Shown here one piece after another: positions 8,150 through 15,971 of a DNA stretch of 51,437 nt. Origin of the DNA: an uncultured Novosphingobium sp. (lineage in GTDB: Bacteria > Pseudomonadota > Alphaproteobacteria > Sphingomonadales > Sphingomonadaceae); assembly GCA_946886365.1 (NCBI GenBank), contig CAMPIM010000006.1, forward strand, positions 1 to 51,437, in the 5' to 3' direction. The translations under genes were made by a program, and so were the position numbers. Every line of letters starts with the position of its first letter. Position 1 is the first letter of the stretch. The notes beneath the pieces are model-generated. The model was not told the DNA's origin, did not search any database, and was given only the letters and a program-made list of their open reading frames with translations.

Positions 8150-8479
8150 TTAGGCCAGTCCAGCAATGGCCAGTGTGCGCTTGATGTGGCGGTTATGCTT
8201 CCGCTTCTCACGGGCTGCTCGCCACAGTTCAGCATCAGCCTTGTTCGCATCTGCTTCGGCGCGGGCGGCTGCTAGCTTATCTTCCAGCGTCAGCACCATC
8301 TGGCGGTTGCGGAAAGCGTTGCTGCGGGCCTCCTCAAGACGCTTAATCGCCAACGCAACCTTGTGCGGCAGGGTCTTGACCCCGCTGAACTCCTCTGCCG
8401 CCACATGCTGGGCGGTGTCGTCAATCAGCTTGTCCGCCTTGGCGAGAATGGCTTCGTGCGTTTTTCTGCGAATAAACAT
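8150..8479 (-). CDS. Hypothetical helical protein (109 aa)
   Basis: A good GGAGGA site precedes MFIRRKTHEAILAKADK. Residues ~40-90 are a predicted coiled coil rich in A/E/K/R (RLEEARSNAF, KLAAARAEADANKAD), and the tail is basic. It lies directly downstream of ssb in the recombination operon. Unrecognised. Confidence 0.72.
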   Translation of the reverse strand: MFIRRKTHEAILAKADKLIDDTAQHVAAEEFSGVKTLPHKVALAIKRLEEARSNAFRNRQMVLTLEDKLAAARAEADANKADAELWRAAREKRKHNRHIKRTLAIAGLA

Positions 8480-8498
8480 GCTCGTCCTCCCTCAGCCC

Positions 8499-8990
8499 TC
8501 AGAAGGGCACTTCATCATCAAGATCGTTGTCGAAGCTGGATTGGCTGGACTTCTGCCCGCCGCTGGAGCCACCGCCCCAGCTGGTATCTGTCGAGCCCCA
8601 GCCATCATTGCCGGATGACTGCCCGCCGCCCTTCCCATTCGCGCTGTCCAGCATGGTCAGCACTGCGCCAGGACCGTTCAGCACCACCTCTGTGGTGTAC
8701 CGATCGTTGCCAGACTGATCCTGCCACTTGCGGGTTTGCAGCTTGCCTTCGAGGTAGACCTTGCTGCCCTTGCGCAGGTACTTTTCAGCGATCCCGGCCA
8801 GCCCATCGGAGAAGATGGCAACGCTGTGCCATTCCGTCTTTTCCTTGCGCTCGCCCGACGTGCGATCCTTCCAGCTTTCCGACGTCGCAATCCGCAGGTT
8901 GCAGACCTTGCCGCCATTCTGGAAGCTCTTCACCTCAGGATCGGCGCCGAGATTGCCGACGAGAATGACCTTGTTGACGCTACCGGCCAT
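8499..8990 (-). CDS. ssb: Single-stranded DNA-binding protein
   Basis: Residues 1-110 form the canonical OB fold ([42 protein letters not shown]), followed by a Gly/Ser/Gln-rich linker and the acidic tip DLDDEVPF that recruits replication and repair partners. It coats ssDNA in phage replication and recombination. It is the last gene of the exonuclease cluster and overlaps the start region of its upstream neighbour (8990). Confidence 0.96.
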   Translation of the reverse strand: MAGSVNKVILVGNLGADPEVKSFQNGGKVCNLRIATSESWKDRTSGERKEKTEWHSVAIFSDGLAGIAEKYLRKGSKVYLEGKLQTRKWQDQSGNDRYTTEVVLNGPGAVLTMLDSANGKGGGQSSGNDGWGSTDTSWGGGSSGGQKSSQSSFDNDLDDEVPF

Positions 8991-9685
8991 CAGAAGGGGT
9001 CTTCCTCATTGTCGGAGCCGGTGAACAATTCGCCTGCCTGTTCGTCGGGCTTACCTTCCTTCGACAGCGCCATGCTGCGGTCCTGGGCGGCCTTGACGAC
9101 GCGCTCGTGAATTTCCGGCCGCTTCTCCTTCAGTTCGGCAAGGCGCGCGGCCTGCTTGTTTTCGAAGGCGACCAGGTCATCGATCGTCTCGATGGTCTCG
9201 ACCTTGCCGATGTAGCCGTTGGCCCACTTAGCCGCGGCATCTTCGCCGCCCTGCTGCTGCTCCTGGCGCTGCTGCTGCTGCTGCCTCTGCTGAAGCGGCA
9301 GGATCTTGACGCCAGCCTTCTTGCCCTTCGACTTCATGACGACCACCATTGTTTCCTTATCGATGTGGCTCATGTGGCTGATGCGGATGCCGCCGACATT
9401 GAGGCCGCCGAACGTCACGCCGTCATCGCGGTAGAGCGTCATGGAGCGGCCGACATAATCAGCAGCGTGACGGCCCCAGACGGCGAGCAGGATGCGCCGG
9501 ATAGTCTTACAGGGCTTGAAGGGTTTTCCCGCATCGCCTTCGTAATGGATCGAGACCGGCTGATCGCCGTCGTTGCCGGTCACGCGAGTGACGGTGATGG
9601 TGCGGGGTGCGCCGATCAGGTCGTCCGCGTTCAGCTGGTCGGACTTCGCTTCCACGAAGCGGGCCATGTCAATCATGTCGTTCAT
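8990..9685 (-). CDS. Phage recombination-module protein with SSB-like acidic tip (231 aa)
   Basis: Start at 9685 ([14 protein letters not shown]) overlaps the exonuclease stop by ATGA. Residues 1-140 form a beta-rich domain ([54 protein letters not shown]); I have seen this family, unnamed, in alphaproteobacterial phages. A Gln tract (about 147-160) and helical region follow. The C-terminal peptide DNEEDPF resembles the SSB tip (DDEVPF) of the next gene. Sitting between the exonucleases and ssb, it occupies the place expected for a single-strand annealing protein; this role is inference. Confidence 0.8.
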   Translation of the reverse strand: MNDMIDMARFVEAKSDQLNADDLIGAPRTITVTRVTGNDGDQPVSIHYEGDAGKPFKPCKTIRRILLAVWGRHAADYVGRSMTLYRDDGVTFGGLNVGGIRISHMSHIDKETMVVVMKSKGKKAGVKILPLQQRQQQQQRQEQQQGGEDAAAKWANGYIGKVETIETIDDLVAFENKQAARLAELKEKRPEIHERVVKAAQDRSMALSKEGKPDEQAGELFTGSDNEEDPF

Positions 9686-10392
9686 TGAGCCATTGCTCCA
9701 TTCTGACGCCGGGCGATCTCGCGCTGGGCGTTCCATTTCAGATCTTCTTCCATCGTGGGCTGGCGCAGCATCCAGCCAAGGAAACCTGCCTCGACCTCGC
9801 ACCACGGCTGACCGCGGAACTTGCCAATCGGACACTTGGGCAGGAGGCGCGGCTCCTTGGTCCACGCGATCATGTCGCGGCCGGTCGCCCCGGCATCGAT
9901 GAGGGCCAGCAGAATATGTGCGGTCACATAGGCGTCGGGACCGGCACGGTGCGCAGGCTGTGTCAGGTGATGCACAGGCGCGATCTTGCCCTGGTCCTCC
10001 AGCCAGTAGCGCAGCGCGCCGTTGCTGTGGCTGGGGGCGTCGGGCCAGATCCGGAGCGCGGTCTTATAGGTGCAGATGACCGGCACCGGAGATTCGAAGA
10101 ACTTGGTTTCGAATTCGCTATTGTGGGCGGCGATCGCGGCAGGCATGCCAGAGGCGTGGGCGAACAGATCCTCCACACGGAAAGCATCGTAATCGCTGCA
10201 TTCCGCCAGGCTGATGTGATGCACCGCACGAACCTCGGGCGGCATCGCCTTTACCGCGCACAGCCATGACTTCGGCTCATCGATGCGGCGCTCAACCAGA
10301 TGTAGATCGCAGATGCCGACTTCGCAGACTTCAGCGCCCTCAGACGGTTCGGTGCCGCTGGTCTCGAAATCAACCACTCGAATGATGGTCAC
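9682..10392 (-). CDS. DEDD-family 3'-5' exonuclease (DnaQ-like)
   Basis: Exo I motif DFETSG (Asp8, Glu10), Exo II AHNSEFE (His90-Glu95, with Glu where Asp is commoner) and Exo III HRAGPDA (His148, Asp153) are in order, as in DnaQ-type DEDDh exonucleases. It would degrade DNA 3' to 5' with two metal ions. The unrelated ~70-residue C-terminal part is short and basic. It overlaps both neighbours by ATGA in the recombination operon. Confidence 0.88.
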   Translation of the reverse strand: MTIIRVVDFETSGTEPSEGAEVCEVGICDLHLVERRIDEPKSWLCAVKAMPPEVRAVHHISLAECSDYDAFRVEDLFAHASGMPAAIAAHNSEFETKFFESPVPVICTYKTALRIWPDAPSHSNGALRYWLEDQGKIAPVHHLTQPAHRAGPDAYVTAHILLALIDAGATGRDMIAWTKEPRLLPKCPIGKFRGQPWCEVEAGFLGWMLRQPTMEEDLKWNAQREIARRQNGAMAQ

Positions 10393-11186
10393 AGAATGAT
10401 CTCCATCTCTTCGCGCCGCTCGGTTTCAATGACCTTTGGCATCTTCGCGAGGGTTGCGCGGTACTGCTGTTCTTCGGCGGCCAGCTTGGCTTCGAAGGCG
10501 GTGGCGGCGGCGACGATCGCGCCCTGCATCAACAGGTCGGGCTCCACGCGCTTGACGAACATGGGCAGCCCAGCGCTGTAGCTGATGAAGTCGATCCACT
10601 TGCGGCCGGTGACGAGCAGGCCAGTTTGCAGCTGGATCATATATTCTTCGGGCACCTCATCGGTGGCGATCGTCTGCACCTGGTATTTGCCAGCGCGTGA
10701 CTTGACCTCGATCAGTCCGTCATCGCCAACCAGCCCATCGGGGCTGTAGCCGATGGTGAAGCCCCAGCGGTCGGACGTGATGAAGCCCACTTCCGTGACC
10801 GGCGCGTAATTCTCGGCATAGGCGGCGCGGGCATAGACCTCATCCTCCTGGCCGCGCAGCATGGCGTCGGAGACATATTGCGGCTCAACGAAACCCGTCA
10901 GGCGCTGGAACAGCAGCTGGTAGATATGGCTGCGCGTCTTGTCGTTGTTGGCGACCTTCATCGTCGGGGTGACGATCAGCTTCATTTCTGAAGCGGTCAG
11001 CAGGCCGCAGCGGGCGGCGAGCCATTCATCGGAGCCTTGGTCTAGCTGGTCGTAGATCTTGATGCCGTTGGGCGCGGTGGTGGGCTCGGTGGTCTTTTCT
11101 TCCTGCCAGGCGGCCTCATGCTCAGCGATGACAGCTTTGATTTCGCTGTCCGGTTCGCGGTAGTCGATGGCGAAGGGGTTATCCAT
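10389..11186 (-). CDS. YqaJ / lambda-exonuclease family recombination nuclease
   Basis: A 5'-3' dsDNA exonuclease of the PD-(D/E)XK class. Key positions are QGSDEWLAARCGLLTASE (residues ~50-67), RGQEDE (Glu114), SPDG (Asp150) and LIEVKS (Glu160, Lys162), followed by a conserved QLQTGLLVTGRKW helix. It generates 3' ssDNA tails for annealing-type recombination. No RecT/Beta-like gene sits next to it; the 8990-9685 protein may fill that position. Confidence 0.92.
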   Translation of the reverse strand: MDNPFAIDYREPDSEIKAVIAEHEAAWQEEKTTEPTTAPNGIKIYDQLDQGSDEWLAARCGLLTASEMKLIVTPTMKVANNDKTRSHIYQLLFQRLTGFVEPQYVSDAMLRGQEDEVYARAAYAENYAPVTEVGFITSDRWGFTIGYSPDGLVGDDGLIEVKSRAGKYQVQTIATDEVPEEYMIQLQTGLLVTGRKWIDFISYSAGLPMFVKRVEPDLLMQGAIVAAATAFEAKLAAEEQQYRATLAKMPKVIETERREEMEIIL

Positions 11187-11189
11187 GGA

Positions 11190-12284
11190 TCAGAACTCCA
11201 GACGGACGTGAGGGACTTCGCCGCTGCGGATGAGCAGGACGATCTTCTTGGCGGTTTCTTCGTCGGCGCCGCAGGTCATGATCGCCTCTTTGGCGGCCTT
11301 CATGACGGCGCTGCGGTGCTTCTGGTTGGCCTCGCGCTTGGCCTGCTCTTTGGCGAGACGGTCAGCCTCAGCTTTGCGGTCAGCTTCTTCGCGGGCGATC
11401 CGGTCAATCTCTTCCTGGCGCGCGCGCTCAGCTTCCTCAGCACGGCGACGCTCGGCAGCTAGTGCTTCCTCATGCTCGCGCTGGATACGATTGCGCTCGG
11501 CTTCAGCGGCTTCCTCCGCCTCCCGCTTGGCGCGCTCCTCAGCTTCGCGCTGGATTGCAGCGGTGCGCTCCTGCTCCGCCTTCTCGGCAGCGACACGCCG
11601 TTCTTCTGCGACCCTGGCTTCAGCAGTGGCGCGTTCCTCAGCCTCGCGGGCTTCGCGCTCGGCCTGATCCTTGGCAGCACGCTCAGCTGCGGCGGCGCGA
11701 AGGCGTTCCAGTTCGGCCCGGTCAGCTTCTTCCGCCTTTAATCGCGCCATTGCGGCTTGCAGCGTCGCAATTGTGGCCGATTTTGCCTGCTCAGCATCAT
11801 GGGCGAGCGATCCGAAATCTTCACCGATCTCGATGGCCCATATTCTCATGCCGCGCTCACGGACAGATTCTGACGTGTCCTCCAGCGTGACAATCGCGGC
11901 CCCATGAATATCGGAGATGATCTCATTGCAGCGGTCAAGGCGCGCCTTCTCAATCTCTTCCCACGCAGTCAGCGGGGCGCGAGCGGCGATTGCCAGCGTA
12001 TCAAGTTGATCCTTAATTGTGTTCCAGGCACCGTTGACCAGAGCGGTGTTGTCGCGCCATTCCTTGGTGAGCCGCAGCCGGTCCTTGTCGATACTAGCCT
12101 TTTCGGTGCGCACCTTGGCAGCAACGGACGCGATGGCTTTGCGGCCCTTGTCCGTGGACAGGTCAACGGGGACCGCCTCAACCTCGGCTTTCAGCTTGGC
12201 GTAAAAGGCGTCGAACTTGTCCTGGTCGAACAGGACGACCGCAGCGGCTGGGCTGGTCGCTGCTATGGGGGCGAGTGCGTTCAT
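11190..12284 (-). CDS. Long coiled-coil phage protein (364 aa)
   Basis: Residues 1-170 are a helical domain (FDQDKFDAFYAKLKAEVEA, AWNTIKDQLDTLA). Residues ~175-325 are a continuous A/E/R/K coiled coil made of AEERA-type repeats. A compact C-terminal domain (AAKEAIMTCGADEETAKKIV) ends VRLEF. Layout resembles DUF1351-type phage proteins that sit beside exonuclease genes. It may organise the recombination complex; the function is not established. Confidence 0.8.
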   Translation of the reverse strand: MNALAPIAATSPAAAVVLFDQDKFDAFYAKLKAEVEAVPVDLSTDKGRKAIASVAAKVRTEKASIDKDRLRLTKEWRDNTALVNGAWNTIKDQLDTLAIAARAPLTAWEEIEKARLDRCNEIISDIHGAAIVTLEDTSESVRERGMRIWAIEIGEDFGSLAHDAEQAKSATIATLQAAMARLKAEEADRAELERLRAAAAERAAKDQAEREAREAEERATAEARVAEERRVAAEKAEQERTAAIQREAEERAKREAEEAAEAERNRIQREHEEALAAERRRAEEAERARQEEIDRIAREEADRKAEADRLAKEQAKREANQKHRSAVMKAAKEAIMTCGADEETAKKIVLLIRSGEVPHVRLEF

Positions 12285-12288
12285 AGCG

Positions 12289-12498
12289 TCAAATCTCCTT
12301 CAATTGCCGCGCCAGCTTCGGGCGGCTCAACAGGGCGTCCAAAGAGCGCTGGAATTGCGCAACTTGGGTTGGTGGAAGCGGGTTACTTAGGCGAGAGAAC
12401 CGGGCGATTTCCGCGTCGGCATCAGCCAGCTTGCGCTCGATGGCCGTCCGGTCCTGATCGGTCAGGCGGGACAGCGCGGCTTTGAGAGCGGGGCGCAT
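12289..12498 (-). CDS. Small helical hypothetical protein (69 aa)
   Basis: Start MRPALKAALSRLTDQDR at 12498 shares one base with the upstream stop. Two amphipathic helices, basic overall, no recognised family. It lies 4 bp before the coiled-coil gene. Confidence 0.6.
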   Translation of the reverse strand: MRPALKAALSRLTDQDRTAIERKLADADAEIARFSRLSNPLPPTQVAQFQRSLDALLSRPKLARQLKEI

Positions 12499-12725
12499 TA
12501 GGAGGATGCCTTTGCGCGTTCGGCCAGCATGGCGTCGGCCAGAGCATAAGCCTTGCGGGCAAAATGCACCTCCGGCCCGACATTGCGAGTGTCGGTATCT
12601 CCCGCACATTGGCGGATGACCATGCCCAGAGCCTGCCCAGCGAACCAGTCGCGCAGGGTCATGCCGTCATTTCCACCATGTGTTGGATCGCCCATAGGAA
12701 AGGCGTGAAGCGTCGGTTCAGCCAT
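12498..12725 (-). CDS. Hypothetical phage protein (75 aa)
   Basis: Start MAEPTLHAFPMGDPTHG at 12725 overlaps the upstream stop by ATGA. The motif GMTLRDWFAGQALGM is common in small early proteins of temperate phages. No biochemical role is known to me. Confidence 0.72.
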   Translation of the reverse strand: MAEPTLHAFPMGDPTHGGNDGMTLRDWFAGQALGMVIRQCAGDTDTRNVGPEVHFARKAYALADAMLAERAKASS

Positions 12726-12922
12726 CACATCGCCTCCCAACCAAGCAAGGTGCCGCCGACCACGAACACAGCGATGGCAAACACAGCCAGCAGGCACGGC
12801 GTGATGATCGGCTGCGGCTTGGCGCGATCTTCCTCGCGGCGGTCGCATTCGTCGGCCCAGGAATAGGCATCATCCCACTCGCGGGTGACAACGGCGCTGG
12901 CTAAGGGGTGGCGGGTCTGCAT
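12725..12922 (-). CDS. Small single-pass membrane protein (65 aa)
   Basis: The ATG at 12922 (MQTRHPLASAVVTREWDD) has AGGAG ten bases upstream, and is preferred over the TTG at 12940. A charged N-terminal half is followed by one hydrophobic segment (about residues 40-62) near the C terminus, so it is likely tail-anchored in the inner membrane. Function unknown. Confidence 0.65.
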   Translation of the reverse strand: MQTRHPLASAVVTREWDDAYSWADECDRREEDRAKPQPIITPCLLAVFAIAVFVVGGTLLGWEAM

Positions 12923-12956
12923 GGTGCAATCTCCTTGCAAAATCTCTCATGGCTGG

Positions 12957-12973
12957 CCCGGTGCGGGACCGGG
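12957..12973 (-). other. Hairpin in the 12923-12986 gap
   Basis: CCCGGT and ACCGGG form a perfect 6-bp stem with a 5-nt loop between the first gene of the left operon and the rest. No U tract follows, so it may be an mRNA stability or attenuation element rather than a terminator. Confidence 0.3.
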
Positions 12974-12986
12974 ACAGAACAGAGGA

Positions 12987-13574
12987 TCAGGAGCCGATGG
13001 GCTGCGCAGGAGGATGGATGATCGCGGACCCGCCGTTGTTTTTCATGGCCTTGTCACCAGCGGTATTGACCCGAAAAACATCAGACAGCATCGAAGCGAT
13101 TTGCTCGTTCAGGACGCCCCGGAAGTGATCCTTGAGCGCGCCAGCGACGTTCACCACGTGCTGTTTCATTTCCTTGGAGAAGTCGTCCGCGCAGATCTTC
13201 GCCATCATCCATTCGGCGCGCGACATGCTGGAATAACTGCTGTCGGTTTTCTTGCCGTTCCGGTCCACGCGCTCGGTCCAGTAGTTGGATACCAGCGCTT
13301 CCAGCTCCTTGCTGATAGAGGTGGGCTGACCAACCGGGTGACCAAAGCCGTCCGTCTTGTGGTAGCTGCGCTCAAAGCCTTCGTTCGTGATGCGCTCGAC
13401 GGCCTCAGTCACGACCAGCGAAACCTTCTCGGCAAACACCTTGTCGATGCGCGCGTTAATGCCGTCGCGGATGCGCGTGTAAAGCTCGTCGTCGGTGGTG
13501 AACTTGTGGACAGCTTCATCCACAATCGCCTTCTCGATCTTCTCTTGGTCGATCTGCACTGCTTGCTTCTCCAT
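12987..13574 (-). CDS. First gene of the left early operon, hypothetical (195 aa)
   Basis: MEKQAVQIDQEKIEKAIVDE begins a mainly helical, charged protein; the middle has a DGFGHPVGQPTSI loop and an aromatic YWTERVDRNGK segment. It is the first gene after the operator-controlled left promoter, the position of N-like or anti-host functions in lambdoid phages, but the sequence does not show antiterminator features. Unrecognised. Confidence 0.75.
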   Translation of the reverse strand: MEKQAVQIDQEKIEKAIVDEAVHKFTTDDELYTRIRDGINARIDKVFAEKVSLVVTEAVERITNEGFERSYHKTDGFGHPVGQPTSISKELEALVSNYWTERVDRNGKKTDSSYSSMSRAEWMMAKICADDFSKEMKQHVVNVAGALKDHFRGVLNEQIASMLSDVFRVNTAGDKAMKNNGGSAIIHPPAQPIGS

Positions 13575-13605
13575 CGTGCCGGGTCTGTGTGGTCACCGGC
13601 TGTGG

Positions 13606-13639
13606 AGACTTATCTATATGCCCACGTGCATACTTGCAA
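13606..13639 (-). promoter_or_regulatory. Left early promoter (PL-like)
   Basis: On the minus strand a -35-like TTGCAA (13634-13639) and a -10-like TATAGA (13613-13618) lie around the 16-bp operator at 13617-13632. Spacing is 15 bp, or 17 bp to the alternative TAGATA. Transcription would begin about 30 nt before the 13574 start. The operator covers the spacer and -10 edge exactly as at the right promoter, implying repression by the phage repressor. Confidence 0.6.
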
Positions 13640-13664
13640 GCATATAATCATGCCTGCATGCATA
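13617..13664. promoter_or_regulatory. Left operators for the phage repressor/Cro
   Basis: Two 16-bp sites of the form yATGC-N6-GCATA: TATGCCCACGTGCATA (13617-13632) and CATGCCTGCATGCATA (13649-13664). Between them TACTTGCAAGCATA (13631-13644) may be a degenerate third site. The first matches the right operator TATGCTCGCGTGCATA in 14 of 16 positions. The spacing between the two good sites is 32 bp, three helical turns. Confidence 0.7.
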
Positions 13665-13667
13665 TTT

Positions 13668-14069
13668 TTAATCCGGCCATTCCTCATCCGGCCACCAATC
13701 AGCATCTTCCGAAGCGGGAGGCGGCCAATCATAGGCGCGCGAATCGTCGGGCTCCGGCAGCACTGGCTCGGTCCCGTCTAGGTGGGCGCGGATGGTGGCG
13801 CCCCATTGCTCTTTCTGCTGGAAGATCGCCTTGACGCCCTTGCGGCGCATGGCTGTGTGGATGAGCTGGCAACGCTCAGCGCGGATATAGCCAATCTGGA
13901 CGCCGCGCATGCAGTAGACGGCTATCGCCTGGGGATCAGCGGGGTTCTTTGGCTCTGGCCGCAGCTCAACAGGCTCACCAGGCTTGCAAACAGCAATGGC
14001 GAACCGACGCGTTGGGCCTTTTTTGTTCGGGTGGTCAGCGCCTACAACGGCGAGGGAGAGGCGGTGCAT
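13668..14069 (-). CDS. HIRAN-domain protein (133 aa)
   Basis: Residues ~3-95 match the HIRAN pattern: LSLAVVGADHPN, GEPVELRPEPKNPADPQAIA, VQIGYIRAERCQ. HIRAN domains bind single-stranded 3' DNA ends and stalled forks in HLTF-type proteins. The remainder is an acidic, tryptophan-rich tail (YDWPPP, DADWWPDEEW). It is the last gene of the repressor operon, so it should be expressed in the lysogen. That makes a defence or prophage-maintenance role plausible, but this is inference. Confidence 0.78.
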   Translation of the reverse strand: MHRLSLAVVGADHPNKKGPTRRFAIAVCKPGEPVELRPEPKNPADPQAIAVYCMRGVQIGYIRAERCQLIHTAMRRKGVKAIFQQKEQWGATIRAHLDGTEPVLPEPDDSRAYDWPPPASEDADWWPDEEWPD

Positions 14070-14452
14070 CAGCCCTTAGGGATTGTGATCACGATCGGCT
14101 GAGGCTGAGCTGACTTGTCGGGCGCGGGTTGAATCCATGCTAGCCCTCCAATGATACCACCGATCACGATCGCCATGGTGGCGAACCCGATGGCAGTCCA
14201 TTGCCATTTCCAAGACCACAGATCGCCCTTCGTGGGCAGCTGGTTCAATCTGTCCGAAATACTTCCAAGCACAGACTTGATGTCGGCCATGTCCTCGCGA
14301 ACATGCTCCATATGTGCTTCAAGGCGGGAAACGCGGCCATCCATCCCATCGAATGTGCCACCGGTGCCGCCAGTATTCAAGGGACCGCCCGGTCCAGCGC
14401 CAACGCCACTCCTTCCGCGCCTGCGTTCATCCAGATCAATCGGCTGAGCCAT
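14069..14452 (-). CDS. Membrane protein with coiled coil (127 aa)
   Basis: A Gly-rich N terminus is followed by a short coiled coil (about residues 38-72, GRVSRLEAHMEHVREDMAD), one transmembrane helix (about 83-106) and a short IVITIPKG tail. The layout is like hemolysin XhlA-type or small-holin-associated proteins, but here the gene lies in the repressor operon, away from the lysis genes. It overlaps HIRAN (14069) and the zinc-ribbon gene (17 bp). Confidence 0.7.
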   Translation of the reverse strand: MAQPIDLDERRRGRSGVGAGPGGPLNTGGTGGTFDGMDGRVSRLEAHMEHVREDMADIKSVLGSISDRLNQLPTKGDLWSWKWQWTAIGFATMAIVIGGIIGGLAWIQPAPDKSAQPQPIVITIPKG

Positions 14453-14786
14453 TACCGTCCCCCGTGGTTGGCTTATATCCTGCCGCCAAGCCCATAATCA
14501 CTGCGTTGAAGTACCTCATATAGCCGCAATTCTGGCAGATAACGACAACGCACGGATGTATCCATTGCGCCCCGTCCCCGTACGGCGACATGCCGCCGTT
14601 CATAGGCACGACGCCGGGTTGAACCATGCTATTCGGGCTGTCGCAAATTTGGCAGGGATCGTTCGCGCGCGCTGCTCTCTCGTTAATCCAACCCGTTGCC
14701 TTCTGGATTTCCTGTGGGGTTAAGAGGCGCTGCCATATAGGCATATCGACCTGCCCCGGCTGAGAGATGTCTTGGTCACTCATCAA
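14436..14786 (-). CDS. Zinc-ribbon-like protein in the repressor operon (116 aa)
   Basis: Cysteine pairs CQIC (about residue 45-48) and CQNC (about 84-87) suggest a zinc ribbon; between them is a Gly/Met-rich loop. The start overlaps the repressor stop by ATGA, so the gene is translated with the repressor. No family recognised. Confidence 0.7.
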   Translation of the reverse strand: MMSDQDISQPGQVDMPIWQRLLTPQEIQKATGWINERAARANDPCQICDSPNSMVQPGVVPMNGGMSPYGDGAQWIHPCVVVICQNCGYMRYFNAVIMGLAAGYKPTTGDGNGSAD

Positions 14787-15511
14787 TGCCTCCGCGCCGA
14801 CCAGATCACCCGGCCCAAAATCCGCACATCATCCACCGGATATTCATGGCTTCCGACTGCCGGGTTGTCCGAGATGACCAGCACCTTATCCGCTGCCGTT
14901 TTGCGCAACCGCTTCACCGCCCCCTGCCCGTAGATGCTTACCGCCCATATCTTATCCATCGCGTTAAGGACGGTCTGCGTGGTGTCAAAGATCACCATGT
15001 CCTCGTTCAGCAGCGTCGGCATCATGCTGTCGCCAACTCCCTGCCCTACGATCAGGCGGTGCGTCGGCGCGCGGCTGATCCGCCGTAGCAAAGCCGCGTC
15101 AAACTCGAACACGCCTTCCTCGTAATAATCCTCCAGCGTCGTCCCGTCTCCCATCGACAGGCTAAGGTCGAGGTGACGGAGAGGGATTGAACCTTCTTCA
15201 GATTTGATCGTGGGCGCGTGATCCGATCTCACGACCGGAGCGGACGCCCTCCCCGGCACCCATGCGTTGGAGGTGAATTGATCCACCTCACAGCCAGCAA
15301 GCCGCGCCAGCGCCAAAAGTGGCTCTGTGGATGGCTTGACGCCCTTCTTCTCCCACTTGGAGATATAGGATTGGTTCACGCCTAGCCGGTCAGCGAACTT
15401 TTCCTGATTATCCCCCAAGTGCCGACGAAGCGCTGCGATGTTGGTGGCAAGCACAGTTGGACCCATGCGCCACGCATAAACAGGAGGCGCATCAAACGCT
15501 AATTCTCGCAT
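14783..15511 (-). CDS. Phage repressor, HTH plus S24 (LexA/CI-like) domain
   Basis: Residues ~20-75 are an HTH_3 domain (NQEKFADRLGVNQSYISKWE) and ~150-242 a peptidase S24-like fold with Ser162 (GDSMMPTL) and Lys200 (AVKRL). It should keep the prophage silent by binding the yATGC-N6-GCATA operators. I see no clear Ala-Gly cleavage site in the linker, so RecA-driven self-cleavage is uncertain; antirepressor control (see 35487) may be the main switch. Start at 15511 has AAGAAG upstream; MGPTV at 15466 is an alternative. The ATG lies in a half-operator (GCATGCATA). Confidence 0.9.
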   Translation of the reverse strand: MRELAFDAPPVYAWRMGPTVLATNIAALRRHLGDNQEKFADRLGVNQSYISKWEKKGVKPSTEPLLALARLAGCEVDQFTSNAWVPGRASAPVVRSDHAPTIKSEEGSIPLRHLDLSLSMGDGTTLEDYYEEGVFEFDAALLRRISRAPTHRLIVGQGVGDSMMPTLLNEDMVIFDTTQTVLNAMDKIWAVSIYGQGAVKRLRKTAADKVLVISDNPAVGSHEYPVDDVRILGRVIWSARRH

Positions 15512-15522
15512 GCATATTCTTC

Positions 15523-15551
15523 TTGTAAGATTATGCTCGCGTGCATATAGT
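15523..15551 (+). promoter_or_regulatory. Right early promoter (PR-like)
   Basis: TTGTAA (15523-15528), 17-bp spacer, TATAGT (15546-15551). The predicted start of transcription is at about 15557-15559, on or beside the cro-like ATG at 15559, so the first mRNA is leaderless or nearly so. The operator 15532-15547 fills the spacer and the first bases of the -10. Confidence 0.72.
15532..15547. promoter_or_regulatory. Right operator
   Basis: TATGCTCGCGTGCATA is an imperfect palindrome matching the left operator (14 of 16). A second, half-conserved site ending GCATGCATA lies at 15501-15516 over the repressor start codon. On the minus strand CATAAT (15530-15535) may be the -10 of the repressor promoter, lacking a good -35. 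Confidence 0.7.
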
Positions 15552-15558
15552 GCGTCTC

Positions 15559-15756
15559 ATGATTGATGTTCGCACCGTCCGCCAAACGCTGGACCTTAAC
15601 CAAACGGAGCTGGCAAACCTGCTCGGCCTCCATCAGTCTACCATCTCCCGCCTCGAAAGCGGGTCGCTGGAGATCGACAATCGCACCCGGCTTGCGCTGG
15701 AGGCGCTGATGTCCCGTCCTAAGGCTAAGCGTCGCCAGCGGGCGATGACCCAATGA
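15559..15756 (+). CDS. Cro-like HTH protein (65 aa)
   Basis: MIDVRTVRQTLDLNQTELAN begins a single HTH_3 domain with recognition helix HQSTISRLESG (residues ~26-36), and a basic tail. Divergent from the S24 repressor and first in the rightward operon, it is the expected Cro analogue competing for the same operators. The in-frame GTG at 15541 lies inside the operator and -10, so the ATG at 15559 is preferred. Confidence 0.85.
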   Translation: MIDVRTVRQTLDLNQTELANLLGLHQSTISRLESGSLEIDNRTRLALEALMSRPKAKRRQRAMTQ

Positions 15757-15971
15757 GCGCGCTGCCCGAATGGAAGCCGCTGCCCGGCCCCGATCTTGAG
15801 CGTGTTCTGGTCGCTGGCTGGCAACCGCGCAACGGAAGCACGGTCGGCTACTGGTGGTATCATGAGGACTGCACCGATGACGTGGGCAGGCCGATTGATA
15901 CACCCCACGCTACCCACTGGTGCCACATCTTTGTGCCGCCGTTTCCGGCCAGCCCGGATCGCGCAGCATGA
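15753..15971 (+). CDS. DUF551-like small phage protein (72 aa)
   Basis: The pattern WKPLPGPDLERVLVAGW ... ATHWCHIFVPPFP matches the short DUF551-type proteins (W-x-P-L-P ... ATHWMPLP). Role unknown. ATGA overlap with the cro-like gene. Confidence 0.65.
   Translation: MSALPEWKPLPGPDLERVLVAGWQPRNGSTVGYWWYHEDCTDDVGRPIDTPHATHWCHIFVPPFPASPDRAA

Noticed and set aside
9255..9300. CTG/CAG-like tandem tract as a functional repeat
   Set aside because: It encodes the Gln-rich linker of the 8990-9685 protein, with interspersed Arg and Glu codons, so coding explains it.
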